NCBI GenBank assembly: GCA_036245525.1
Contig: BTPG01000001.1
Span: 181,135,671-181,199,670 of the forward strand
Source of the DNA: Semisulcospira habei
Taxonomy: Eukaryota; Mollusca; Gastropoda; Semisulcospiridae
Length of the DNA stretch: 64,000 nucleotides
Reading direction: 5' to 3'
Within the stretch, counting starts at the first letter, position 1, and every line of letters starts with the position of its first letter. Of this stretch, positions 44,210 through 54,649 are shown one piece after another. The translations under genes and the position numbers were made by a program. Below the pieces are notes generated by a model that made no database searches, had not been told where the DNA came from, and saw only the letters and a list, made by a program, of their open reading frames with translations.

Positions 44210-46431
44210 GTTACATTGTTGTGTAATGTTCTGTGCATCTACTGTGGGAAATCAGGGTATTTACCCGACCACATATAGTAGCGCACCTTCATGTTTGTGT
44301 ATGTATGTTTCTCCTGCCTACTTCCTAAGTTCCGGAGAAAGACATGGGTTATATAAGAGACCTGATCCATTCTTATTAGGAATGGAAATGATTGTCTTAT
44401 TCTATACCTGCGTATTTCTCTGTGGGCTGGCGATTGGGTGCCTGATAGGCGGGGGCAGGGGATCTAACTGTTGTCTGTCCAGCGCTGTGATTCCCCTTGG
44501 TTTGAGTACTGACAATTCTGCCAGCGCTAGCCTCACCTATCTGGTTTGTGAGGATCATGTATAACTCGAGGCAAAATTTGTATCGTTACATTGTTGTGTA
44601 ATGTTCTGTGCATCTACTGTGGGAAATCAGGGTATTTACCCGACCACATATAGTAGCGCACCTTCATGTTTGTGTATGTATGTTTCTCCTGCCTACTTCC
44701 TAAGTTCCGGAGAAAGACATGGGTTATATAAGAGACCTGATCCATTCTTATTAGGAATGGAAATGATTGTCTTATTCTATACCTGCGTATTTCTCTGTGG
44801 GCTGGCGATTGGGTGCCTGATAGGCGGGGGCAGGGGATCTAACTGTTGTCTGTCCAGCGCTGTGATTCCCCTTGGTTTGAGTACTGACAATTCTGCCAGC
44901 GCTAGCCTCACCTATCTGGTTTGTGAGGATCATGTATAACTCGAGGCAAAATTTGTATCGTTACATTGTTGTGTAATGTTCTGTGCATCTACTGTGGGAA
45001 ATCAGGGTATTTACCCGACCACATATAGTAGCGCACCTTCATGTTTGTGTATGTATGTTTCTCCTGCCTACTTCCTAAGTTCCGGAGAAAGACATGGGTT
45101 ATATAAGAGACCTGATCCATTCTTATTAGGAATGGAAATGATTGTCTTATTATATACCTGCGTATTTCTCTGTGGGCTGGCGATTGGGTGCCTGATAGGC
45201 GGGGGCAGGGGATCTAACTGTTGTCTGTCCAGCGCTGTGATTCCCCTTGGTTTGAGTACTGACAATTCTGCCAGCGCTAGCCTCACCTATCTGGTTTGTG
45301 AGGATCATGTATAACTCGAGGCAAAATTTGTATCGTTACATTGTTGTGTAATGTTCTGTGCATCTACTGTGGGAAATCAGGGTATTTACCCGACCACATA
45401 TAGTAGCGCACCTTCATGTTTGTGTATGTATGTTTCTCCTGCCTACTTCCTAAGTTCCGGAGAAAGACATGGGTTATATAAGAGACCTGATCCATTCTTA
45501 TTAGGAATGGAAATGATTGTCTTATTCTATACCTGCGTATTTCTCTGTGGGCTGGCGATTGGGTGCCTGATAGGCGGGGGCAGGGGATCTAACTGTTGTC
45601 TGTCCAGCGCTGTGATTCCCCTTGGTTTGAGTACTGACAATTCTGCCAGCGCTAGCCTCACCTATCTGGTTTGTGAGGATCATGTATAACTCGAGGCAAA
45701 ATTTGTATCGTTACATTGTTGTGTAATGTTCTGTGCATCTACTGTGGGAAATCAGGGTATTTACCCGACCACATATAGTAGCGCACCTTCATGTTTGTGT
45801 ATGTATGTTTCTCCTGCCTACTTCCTAAGTTCCGGAGAAAGACATGGGTTATATAAGAGACCTGATCCATTCTTATTAGGAATGGAAATGATTGTCTTAT
45901 TCTATACCTGCGTATTTCTCTGTGGGCTGGCGATTGGGTGCCTGATAGGCGGGGGCAGGGGATCTAACTGTTGTCTGTCCAGCGCTGTGATTCCCCTTGG
46001 TTTGAGTACTGACAATTCTGCCAGCGCTAGCCTCACCTATCTGGTTTGTGAGGATCATGTATAACTCGAGGCAAAATTTGTATCGTTACATTGTTGTGTA
46101 ATGTTCTGTGCATCTACTGTGGGAAATCAGGGTATTTACCCGACCACATATAGTAGCCTCACCTTCATGTTTGTGTATGTATGTTTCTCCTGCCTACTTC
46201 CTAAGTTCCGGAGAAAGACATGGGTTATATAAGAGACCTGATCCATTCTTATTAGGAATGGAAATGATTGTCTTATTCTATACCTGCGTATTTCTCTGTG
46301 GGCTGGCGATTGGGTGCCTGATAGGCGGGGGCAGGGGATCTAACTGTTGTCTGTCCAGCGCTGTGATTCCCCTTGGTTTGAGTACTGACAATTCTGCCAG
46401 CGCTAGCCTCACCTATCTGGTTTGTGAGGAT
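44210..46431 (+). mobile_element. Array of six 375-bp monomers flanked by CTTGCAATC
   Basis: Six copies of a ~346-bp monomer (starting GTTACATTGTTGTG, ending GTTTGTGAGGAT) separated by five 29-bp linkers (CATGTATAACTCGAGG...). Monomer starts are at 44210, 44585, 44960, 45335, 45710 and 46085. The array starts exactly at a monomer start and stops exactly at a monomer end, and CTTGCAATC flanks it (44201-44209 and 46432-46440). The monomer is a diverged relative of the 376-bp unit at 38.5-43.2 kb, including the TATA-like GGTTATATAAGAG. No protein-coding role is apparent; the 112-codon ORF per monomer is not a family I recognise. Confidence 0.8.
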
Positions 46432-46997
46432 CTTGCAATCTTGGATTAAAACAGAATTAAAAAACATATACCTATTCGTTAGCGCTATTATCATTTTTAC
46501 TTACCATTTCTGACGAAACTGTAAATTTAGATATCACTCTGAGTACTTGATAGCAAAAGCTTTGTTTTGTAAAACTGCAAACGATGACCAAACTAGGCAG
46601 GAAAATTTACCAGTCTCCGTCGCAGAATGTCTTGGAAGAAAACGGCAGCATGATGGCGTACTATTGCTATGGAGAACCTGGTTGCTTGACTCATTCAAAA
46701 TGGCGACGCCCCACAGTTCGGATTACGCCGCATAAGGTAAAGTATACACCCACCTAGTCTAACTTGTGTTTTGTGCTCATTTTTACATCGCGTCTCTTTC
46801 GTTTTACATTTATCTAAAGTGTCACAAGTGAAGGACGATAGATCGGCGTCAAACAGGGCGCAATCAAATCGGAAGTGGAGTACTGTTTGATTGAAGTAAA
46901 CAATAAATTGTGATAAAGATCAAGAGCCGGCAACCCATTTAACACCACAGACGCATTTCCCATGTTTTGGAGCTGTGACCTAACTATGTACCAGTCG

Positions 46998-47095
46998 CAG
47001 GAGGCGGATCGACCATAATGTTTCAAGTGTAGCGCCAGATTAGCTTGGTGCCGTCATGCGCCACCCATGAATTATCATGGGTGATCCATCTCCTG
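46998..47095. repeat. Foldback MITE, diverged copy 3
   Basis: Outer arms CAGGAGGCGGATCGACC and GATCCATCTCCTG pair, but part of one arm is lost. Further out, AACCCATTTA (left) and TAAATGGGTT (right) suggest that the complete element extends to about 46928-47122. Confidence 0.55.
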
Positions 47096-47394
47096 CTGTC
47101 GTATGTCAGAGCTAAATGGGTTATCTAATTAACGTTCATGTCGATGTACATCTACAATCAAGTCCATTTTTGACAAAGTTTGGTAACGCAATTAGCTGAT
47201 GGTTTCATCCATTCAATAACCCCTTGTCAATGCATTGAAGTCATGTACGAGGAAGGGCAAACAAACTTTGCACAGTATGTTCCAAATCACCCTTGGCCCC
47301 TTTTTTAATTATCACTGTGGATTCTTTGCTGCAACTGATACATACTTGTTAGGTGACACCTGCAGCCATATGGTTAAGTGAGTTAATAAACCCT

Positions 47395-47477
47395 TTGGGT
47401 GTCGGTAGCAGTTTTAATCGCAATCATGCCTCCAGGAATCAGGATTCATCCTGACTAAAACCACTAACGACACCCAA
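47395..47477. repeat. Palindromic element related to the 58-60 kb minisatellite
   Basis: TTGGGTGTCGGTAGCAG at the left and its near complement ending CGACACCCAA at the right give ~25-bp arms. The inner arm on the minus strand (ATTGCGATTAAAACTGCTAC) closely resembles the minisatellite unit at 58.1-60.4 kb. Confidence 0.6.
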
Positions 47478-48257
47478 AAAAGGCCAAAGGGATAACATAA
47501 ATTCCTGTTAATTAGAAGCAATGTTTGGCTCTCCTGGAGTTCTTCTTATCAGGACTCAGTTGTAACTTTACTGTTTTGCAGGTTGGTTGTTAGTGAGGGG
47601 CCCAAGGCTCATAAAACAGCTCGAATGTTCACTTCATAGTAGAGACATGCCACTTGGTATAAGTAAACAGTACCTCTCCGAACAATATTAGCCTCAGAAA
47701 CACATTGACAGCGCTCTCAGATGGGAACGGCCATCGATTAGGTCAACCTGACCCATAAACTCTTTTGTTCTTGTTCTTAACCATAACTATTGAACATGCA
47801 ACTGGTTTGAACTAAAAGCAACATGGAAGTTCAATATGCATGAAATCAAAAGGAACCTTCACATGATATATCATGCAGTCAGAATTTTGCCGGATGTGAT
47901 ATTTGATGGGTCACAGTTAATTAGGTCATGACCATCTGCCCATTTTCAGTATCACGACTACAGATTGATCATTTTAGCAGTAACTAAGAAAAAGAAAACT
48001 GTGATCAAGCACAACGTGAATGTGGTGCTTTGGACCGTTGAAATACGTTTCCTTTCATATCTGTATCAACAGCATTTCACAATATTTTCTTTAGCAGTAA
48101 TTAATTAGGTCAACATGACCCCTTTTAGGTTTATTGCTTGCTTGTTGTCTCTGCCTTACAGTGTGGTCTGGTCAGTTTTTTTCACACATGTACAAACGTA
48201 AACTGGACTTGGAAACATCTGAGGTAATCAAAAATTGACATTAATTTCCTAATAATA

Positions 48258-48518
48258 ATAATAATAATAATAATGAAGATTTATAGGCGCCTATACATGG
48301 TAAGATGCACTAGGCGCAGTACATACGAACAAGAAAAATATTACACAAAAGGTGACAAAACCAAAGCCACATGTACAATTACACAAAAGAGCAGAAAATG
48401 ACTAAATACATGAACATTAATAATCAAGATGGGAAAAGATGGGTTTTTAAGACTGTGTTTAAAACTGGCACTAGACTCACTGTGTCTCAATGATTTTTAA
48501 TAACACTTTCTCACATTT
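48258..48518 (-). mobile_element. CR1/L2-type retroelement 3' fragment with (TAA)n
   Basis: A (TAA)n run followed by GAAGATTTATAGGCGCCTAT and TTTTTAAGACTGTGTTTAAA resembles the 3' end of CR1/L2-like elements common in marine invertebrates. It is split by the SINE-like insertion that follows. Confidence 0.5.
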
Positions 48519-48533
48519 TGTATTGATTACGCC

Positions 48534-48899
48534 CCCACCCAGGTCTGCCTTGGGGGACTTGGGTGGGGTTAACTATTTTTTAGTTCCCCGGGTCACCCTG
48601 GTCAGCCCCACAGGATGGGTTTTCCTCTCTATTCTGGGGCGTTTGTTTCTGTCTACCCTTGGTCCATTCACCTGTATTTGCCTTTTTTAAAACTGTCCCT
48701 ACTGTCTGAGCTGCCTGTAGCTCTTGATGTTGGATGTGTGTTGCTAAATGGTCTTAGGTTTATTTAGCATATTGGACAGGCTGGCGACATAATTCAATAT
48801 TCTCGTTTTTTGGGGGTTTTGTTTTTTTCACAAGCAGTGCAGGCACGTCCTGAGAAAGTCTTGTTGCTGTCGGGACGTTAAGCAATGTACAACCAACAA
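48534..48899 (-). mobile_element. SINE-like retroposon, copy 2, with 15-bp TSD
   Basis: Bounded by TGTATTGATTACGCC at 48519-48533 and 48900-48914. Inverted relative to the copies at 4.4 and 58.7 kb. Landmarks include GGGGGACTTGGGTGGGGTTA and GGGACGTTAAGCAATGTACA. The long TSD indicates LINE-mediated insertion. Confidence 0.75.
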
Positions 48900-49272
48900 T
48901 GTATTGATTACGCCTTAAGTCCCAACTGCAACTGTGTCCCTTCAGCGTCTCTTCCATGTACACATGTACAACCGCAGTGTGCCAGTCAGAGACAAACATC
49001 GAAACATAAGTCAGTGTGTTTTTGTTTGAGTTCAGATGCACAAGATGTTTTCATTTTTGCACTTGCATTTTAGAAGCGTTTCGAGTGTCTATTATGATCA
49101 CCCGACAGATACCTGTAATAACCATGAGGTCACCACTGTTTATTTTATACATTCTGTGAACAGTCTCCCATCATGATCACAAACTTTTTTCACCATAGGT
49201 ATCTGGCCAAAATCACTGTATTTCCTTTGCGAGGTTATACGGAGGCTGGTCCATTGCGAGAACAGATGTTTG

Positions 49273-51350
49273 TCAAGGATTCGAATGTTGCTTGATCAGT
49301 GGTGTCAAATGGGCATTCTCTAGAAGCAGCGACAAAAGTCTGATGATGGCAGGTGGATCTCCAGCAGACGGTCGTTGCGAGGCATGGTAGAATGCCCAAG
49401 ATAGTGCTTCCTGGTCGTGGACCGACGCATTTTCAAAGCAAGTTCGGACATTTTCCAACCACGCATAGTCTTCTTTATTGCTTGCAACTTCAGGGAGAAC
49501 ATTTCGCTTAAGAGGACCAGGTGACTGGGGTACAAACTGCTCTGTAGCTGGAATAACTACAGGTACTGTATTGTACTTTTCTGGGAGCTGTAGGGTGCCC
49601 TGGTTGTCCTGTTCTCCGTCAAAGAGTGGCACAGACTGTTCTTGGCCCTCAGTTACTGTGTGTTGAATCAAGGATATACCAGTGCCGTGAAAAGAGTTGG
49701 ACGCTGTTGTTGAGCTAGGATTATGGTCAATGTTGTCCACAACACCTGCTGTGAGTGTGAAGACGCCCTTCATCATATTTATAGGGACAACAACACCGTC
49801 CTCTTCGAATCTTTTGATGACCGAGTTTGCAATCTGTCATGAGATAGACATCACACATTTGTATGAAATTCCTAGCCCTAGAGAAGACAGTGTGACGACA
49901 AGCTCTTTCTTTCTTGTCTATGCATGGACTTTGAGACTTAAATACAGAGGCAGTGGTGTTTCTCTCTCCTTGTTGTGACGTTGGAAGGAAGGATTTTTCC
50001 TCGAGAATATCCGGCAGTTGAAGGCAATATGCTGTGATATCGTGAGAAGAGCTTGTCTCTGAGAATAATCAACAGGTTCAGACTGCTCAATTGCTGCTGG
50101 TCGCTCCAGAATAAAACTGACCAAAGCTGTTGGCAAAGATCTCTCTTGGCACTGTTTCTCAAATCTTCCATTGAATGCAGTTTTATATCTGAATATTTTC
50201 TTTCTCACCACTTCAGCTGCTCTGGCTAACTCAAGGGCTTCAGAGTCACGTGTACAACTCAAGCCTTCTTTACGGCATCACCCACGTCTCTGTTAAACAC
50301 AAAAATGACCTCTCTGCCTTGGTAAGATGAAAGATCTGGTACAGCTACCAGAAGCTTTTTCTCTTAAACGTCCAGAATGTGCCCTGTGAGCAACTTTCAG
50401 GCACGGTAATTCAAACGAGAAGCATACAGACTACAGACTATTGTGAAGACTGGTGCAGTATCGGGACCCTCTCTGAAGCTCTCCACGTATGCCACAAGTT
50501 CTGCAAAAGCAATCGCATGAAAAATTGAGGCATCGTCCTCTTCAGGTTCAGCCTGTGAAGTTGTAGGAGAACGTCTGTAGAAGTCTGTGAGACACTTCAA
50601 GTGATATTTGGATTCAGAGGACACCATCTCTTTGTCAGCAAGTTTTCAAAGCAGATGCCGGTCATTGAGTAGATGGGCATGACTGCTGACCTTGAAATCC
50701 AATGTTAATGTACATGCTTCATGTAATCCGGCTGAGCCTGGGGGACCATCACAAAACAAGCACATAGCCTGTATTGCGTTACCCTTCCCAAGTGTTTCTT
50801 CTCTTTCTGCATTGCCATGTGTTGATAGTGCTGAGGATGTGCTGACTGCTTTCCTAGTTTTCACTGGACTTGCAGAAGGTTCTGTTGTCTTTTTTTTCCG
50901 CTGCAAAATTGTGTTGCTGGCCTTTGTTCGGCATGATTTGTGCCAAGATGCTGAATGTTTTTGGAATGTTTCTTCAAACCCATCGTCTTCATTAAGAAGG
51001 TTCAGGCTGACTGACTGGACAGCACTCAAGTTCTTCAAATCCTTCAAGATTCTCAGCAACATATTTGTAGCCAGCACCGTCTTTTCTTGCTGGACAGACA
51101 CTGAAGTGCCTCGTTAGTTATCTCTTATACTTTTACTTATATAAGTTTTATCTTTTGCTGTATCGTCTGACGTATTTTCATATGTGTAGAGTAGCAGGAC
51201 AGTTTGGAAGATAGGCATTGCTATGCCTAAAACTTTTTATCCTGAATAAAAACGTTTCATCATCATCATCTCTTGGCACATGGCACACAATGACCAGTCA
51301 ATAACTTCCACAGATGGAGCTGGTTGACTGCTTAAATTAGGAGCTTAGAC
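49273..51350 (-). pseudogene. Decayed invertebrate gene of an expanded uncharacterised family
   Basis: Minus-strand fragments in order: DWSLCAMCQE-like start (about 51.3 kb), QQEKTVLATNMLLRILKDL, SWHKSCRTKAS, CLFCDGPPGSAGLHEA, ESKYHLKCLTDFYRR, TLSSLGLGISYKCVMSIS, then DNIDHNPSSTTASNSFHGTG near the C-terminal end. The blocks are collinear, as in a family of long, cysteine-containing proteins I recall from cnidarians and cephalopods. Function unknown. It is broken by in-frame stops (after LSLKVHA, and after CVMSIS), by frameshifts, and by a LINE tail inserted at 51127-51267. Absence of introns over this length suggests a retrocopy or transposon-borne gene. Confidence 0.55.
51127..51267 (+). mobile_element. 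LINE 3' end with (CAT)n tail and 7-bp TSD
   Basis: ATCTCTT flanks it at 51120-51126 and 51268-51274. The insert ends CCTGAATAAAAACGTTTCAT followed by CATCATCAT, and it splits the decayed gene. Confidence 0.65.
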
Positions 51351-52494
51351 AAGTCGATATTTTCTTGGTTTCATCTTTAATTGAGTGTAGACCAAACGCT
51401 GCAATAGAAACCAACTAGTCTATTCAGATGCGATTATGATCAGTGTGGGTTTCCATACTTTTTCACTTATTCAGGCGTGCGTGTACTCCATACAGAAATC
51501 TGTCTAATTCGACCAATCTTAATTGCGAAAAAGTGAGCGAAAACTAAGCATAATATCGCTTGAAAATTCTTGTTATTGTCATTCAAGTTCAAACTGAATC
51601 AGACGTACAAAAAGAAAGCATTTTTGACACGGTTTGAAGTACTTTCTAGCAGACAAGTTTCAGTTCATTGCAGTGATCAGCATTTTAGACAGTTAACATG
51701 TGCCGTAATTACTATATAACAACACCATGACGCAAGATATCGCTTTTGCAGGGGAAAAAAAGAAATACAAAGAAAATTTACTTATAATACAGGCGCTGTG
51801 TATGAGGACTATTCCGCTGGCTCGACACAGTCACAGAATAGCGTGTGCTAACATCCGGTGCTGTTTTAGATATGATGGCTTGGACTATAATAATCATCTG
51901 ATGTTTGTAAGATCTGCAGCAAACACAACTAAAAACCAATACGTGTGCATTGACATTTACATTATGGGTGTCCCATTTGCTGTATGTTAAAAAAAACATT
52001 GGATTCAACGTTTCTTGCAAGACCTCGAGCCATCACAACACGGATTTTTACATGGCAGGGATGCAGCATACCATTACACCGCCGGCGGGTTAAGAGGTGA
52101 TGACAGAAACAAAACAGGAAACATCCGCGCGTGTGTTGGCGCTATTAGCGCGTAGGTATGGAAACCCAGTGCTGCCACTCTTACAGTTATTGGCAATTTT
52201 AATCGACCACTGACCTTCTCATAAACATCTAACAACGTGTTTCTGACGCGCAGGGTGATCATCTAAATTATCTTTATTAGTGGACAAAGTGGCAAGTCTC
52301 TACTCTCCAGCGAACAATCATGTTCCTTGGGCCCCTCACTATGTGTTGTCATGACCATGCAGGCTGTCTTTGCACCATAATTTTCATGGCTGCATGCTGA
52401 TGTAAAAAAAAAAAAAAAGCGACTGAGACAAGCGCACACGCACAGTGAGCCCGCTAGCTTGGAGGTGGCAGACCAGTGCCCGCGGGAGCCCAGC
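51351..52494. other. Upstream region of RNF207
   Basis: No ORF I can support. It includes a poly-A run at about 52407-52420 and presumably the promoter and 5' UTR of the RING gene. No TATA box at a convincing distance was recognised. Confidence 0.4.
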
Positions 52495-52685
52495 ATGTCC
52501 GGGGAGATTTTCCACCCGATGGAGAACCCGGAGGACGTAGAGACCAACAAATGGAACCCATTGCAGTGCCCGCTTTGTAACGAGCCATATGAAGACCCGT
52601 GTATCCTGAGCTGTTTTCACAGTTTCTGCGAGCGCTGTCTGAGGGGACGTGCTGCAGATGCCAAAATGACCTGCCCCATCTGTGG
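52495..52685 (+). CDS. RNF207: RNF207 coding exon 1 (RING finger)
   Basis: Starts MSGEIFHPMENPEDVE and encodes a C3HC4 RING: CPLCNEPYEDP, then C-x-H-x2-C-x2-C in LSCFHSFCERCLRG, then CPIC. The start codon is chosen because the vertebrate protein begins MSG-x-IF in the same way (established knowledge of the family). The exon ends in phase 2 at a consensus donor (TGTGG|GTAAGT). RNF207 is a RING/B-box E3-ligase-like protein, linked in vertebrates to cardiac potassium-channel regulation. The rest of the gene lies beyond exon 2, apparently outside the window. Confidence 0.75.
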
Positions 52686-52734
52686 GTAAGTAGTGTCGGT
52701 GGTGCCTACCTCATGCAACCTTGACACACTAAAG

Positions 52735-52850
52735 CAGGAGATGGATCGACCTTGATAATTCAAGGGTAGTGCAAGATTAGCTTGGCATCTAATGGTGCCA
52801 AGCTAATTTTGCACTACCCTTGAATTATCATGGTCGATCTTATCTTCTGG
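52735..52850. repeat. Foldback MITE, copy 4, in RNF207 intron 1
   Basis: Arms GGATCGACCTTGATAATTCA and TGAATTATCATGGTCGATC, centre AGCTTGGCAT / GTGCCAAGCT; almost fully self-complementary over 116 bp. It begins only 49 bp after the exon 1 donor. Confidence 0.75.
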
Positions 52851-52990
52851 AACTGGTGCATAGTTGTTAAGTGAGACTGCTAACATTGGCCTTGGGGTTT
52901 AATGGGTTAATATTGGGCACCTGATCCCATCAACAAGACATGCTGGTGTCAAAATGGTGCACCTATCCCAAAGGTCATTATGCCGACAGG

Positions 52991-53092
52991 GCCGCAGTTG
53001 GTGTGTGTGCTCAGGTGAACGGCGGCCGCAGTTGGAGTGTGTGCTCAGGTGAACGGCGGTCGCAGTTAGTATGTGTGCTCAGGTGAACGGCA
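52991..53092 (+). repeat. 34-bp tandem repeat, three copies
   Basis: Three consecutive copies of a unit beginning GCCGCAGTTGG and ending GTGAACGGCG, with few substitutions, in RNF207 intron 1. Confidence 0.7.
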
Positions 53093-53443
53093 GCCAACAT
53101 TGGCCTGATGACCTTGTGCACACTGGGTATCATACCTTATGTATTACTTATGTTGGACCTATCGTTAGGTTTATAATTATTAAAGACACAATTTGTATTT
53201 GTATTGGTGTTGTCAATTGGTCAAGGTATTTTATACAGATCAGGGGTTGCACGTGGTGACCTTACAATTGGAACATTTTTATTTGTAAAGGCATCTCAGC
53301 ATCATACATTCGCAGATTAACTTTCGTTTGACGGTCAGCTGAATTTGAATCAGGCGGCTAACTTTTGAATCATGCTAGTCAGGCTGGATACTAAATTTTG
53401 GGGCTTTCGCCACCAGTGGAGGTAATTTAGTACTCAGATATTT

Positions 53444-53524
53444 TTAACACTTTTGAGACGTGTCGCATCCGGGTTTGCGGCTTTAAGCTGCGAATCTGGA
53501 TGCATCACGTCTTTGAAAAGTTAA
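53444..53524. repeat. TTAA-bounded palindrome
   Basis: TTAACACTTTTGAGACGTG at the left and CACGTCTTTGAAAAGTTAA at the right are inverted, as are GCATCCGGGTTTGCGGC and GCTGCGAATCTGGATGC inside. TTAA ends suggest mobilisation by a piggyBac-type transposase. Confidence 0.6.
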
Positions 53525-53624
53525 TATAATATTGTATTTAAGCTGTTCAGTGCCAGCTGATTCTTTGTTGATTCAAGACCAAGAGAACCTTAGGTGTCAC
53601 AGGAACATGGATTCAAAGGACGTC

Positions 53625-53711
53625 TGCAAGGGGCACGGATTCTCATGAGCCCCAGCAGCTGCGGTAAGTTAATACAATTGCAGGGGCTCATGAGGATCTG
53701 TGTCCCTTGCA
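53625..53711. repeat. 29-bp inverted repeat near the exon 2 acceptor
   Basis: Arms 53625-53653 and 53683-53711 match at about 26 of 29 positions (GGATTCTCATGAGCCCC against GGGGCTCATGAGGATC). The hairpin ends 58 bp before exon 2. Confidence 0.6.
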
Positions 53712-53769
53712 GTTTGGCTCTTATCCGATTTTCTCGGCACTGAACGGGCTTGTCAAATGTGTTGACCAG

Positions 53770-53893
53770 AACCGCGACGCAGCTCAAGGATGGTGCCTGT
53801 CTGCCTTCACGTGACCTATTGCTCAAGTTCATGGTGGAGTCCTCAACAGATGATAAAGCCCCGTGCGCCAACTGTGATAGCTCGGACTCATCT
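53770..53893 (+). CDS. RNF207: RNF207 coding exon 2
   Basis: Acceptor TTGACCAG|A supplies one base that completes the split codon from exon 1, and the donor is TCATCT|GTAAGT. The 41 codons read TATQLKDGACLPSRDLLLKF through APCANCDSSDSS. This aligns with the segment after the RING in vertebrate RNF207, where a leucine-rich helix precedes a Cys-Ala-Asn-Cys B-box start. Phase and motif agreement make the two-exon model strong. The B-box continues in an exon not seen here. Confidence 0.7.
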
Positions 53894-54649
53894 GTAAGTC
53901 TTTCACTAGGGCACTTTTGGATCCTACCCACAATACTGGGATTGTGTATGAATCAGATGAAAAGGGTTTAACTCATTCACCATCATAGTTAACTTGAGTT
54001 GACTTTCCCGATGACTGCCACGGGCGACTACGTCCACACGGGTGGGTCATGTCAAAGGGACAATATTTCCTGCAGTACAGTATTTCCACTAGCATAACTG
54101 ACTGACATCAGTGACAGGAAACATCCTACCCTTCACCCACCTGCCCCCAAGCTGCCCCCCCCCCCCCCAACCCACTCTCCATCTCCCCCCCCCCACCCCC
54201 CACACACACACACAGTTTGCAGTGATATAACCCAATGTGTAGCAGGGGTTTCCCTTCAAAAAGAGTCTAGCGTACAAAAATGGCCTGAGAGTTTGAAAAT
54301 GCACTTTTGCTGCACCAGAGGTTTTTGGCCTTATTTTCAATGATGAAGATAGCAAAGGGCCTGAAAATGATTCTAACAAAGACCTTGATGATTCTAATAA
54401 TGAAGATTGGTTGCTAGAACCAGAAAATTCCAACGAGCAGCCTTAAACGGATTCAGGAAAGTGGTTTTCACTTTTTAACCGATGATGTTCATTGAGTCAC
54501 GTGCGCTTCTACTTCTAGTGTATTGTAAACATTGTAAAGGTTGTCTGTTTAATCAGTCAGTCAGCAATCATGAACTTTATCATAGTATTAATGTTTGCCC
54601 CCAATACACACAAAATTTGAAGTAAATACCTGCAACAGTTTATGAGATA
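53894..54649. other. RNF207 intron sequence
   Basis: Presumed intron. It contains poly-C and (CA)n stretches at about 54150-54215. The stretch 54330-54440 is rich in GAT/AAT codons but has no supported gene. Confidence 0.45.

Larger units (their letters stand above)
46441..48257. other. Non-coding region with palindromic elements
   Basis: No gene I can support. It contains a foldback copy (46998-47095), a palindrome (47395-47477) and a possible promoter-like spot near 46690 (CAAAATGGCGAC, resembling a YY1 site). ATTAATTAGGTCA-type AT-rich sequence follows. Confidence 0.45.

Noticed and set aside
38511..46431. Repeated 72- and 112-codon ORFs as real proteins
   Set aside because: Identity follows from identical monomers; there is no recognisable domain, no reading through linkers, and 376 is not a multiple of 3.
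38511..46431. Hammerhead ribozyme or retrozyme in the 376-bp monomer
   Set aside because: I searched both strands for CUGANGA followed by GAAA with the right spacing and did not find it.
38511..46431. snRNA or spliced-leader RNA gene array
   Set aside because: GTTTGTGAGTATC resembles a splice donor and a TATA box is present, but no Sm site or known snRNA core was seen.
24690..46431. CRISPR array
   Set aside because: Repeat units are long, directly abutting and without unique spacers, in an animal genome.
46690..46740. First exon of a host gene (ATGGCGACGCC...)
   Set aside because: The frame stops after 11 codons; the CAAAATGGCGAC match is better explained as a possible YY1-like site.
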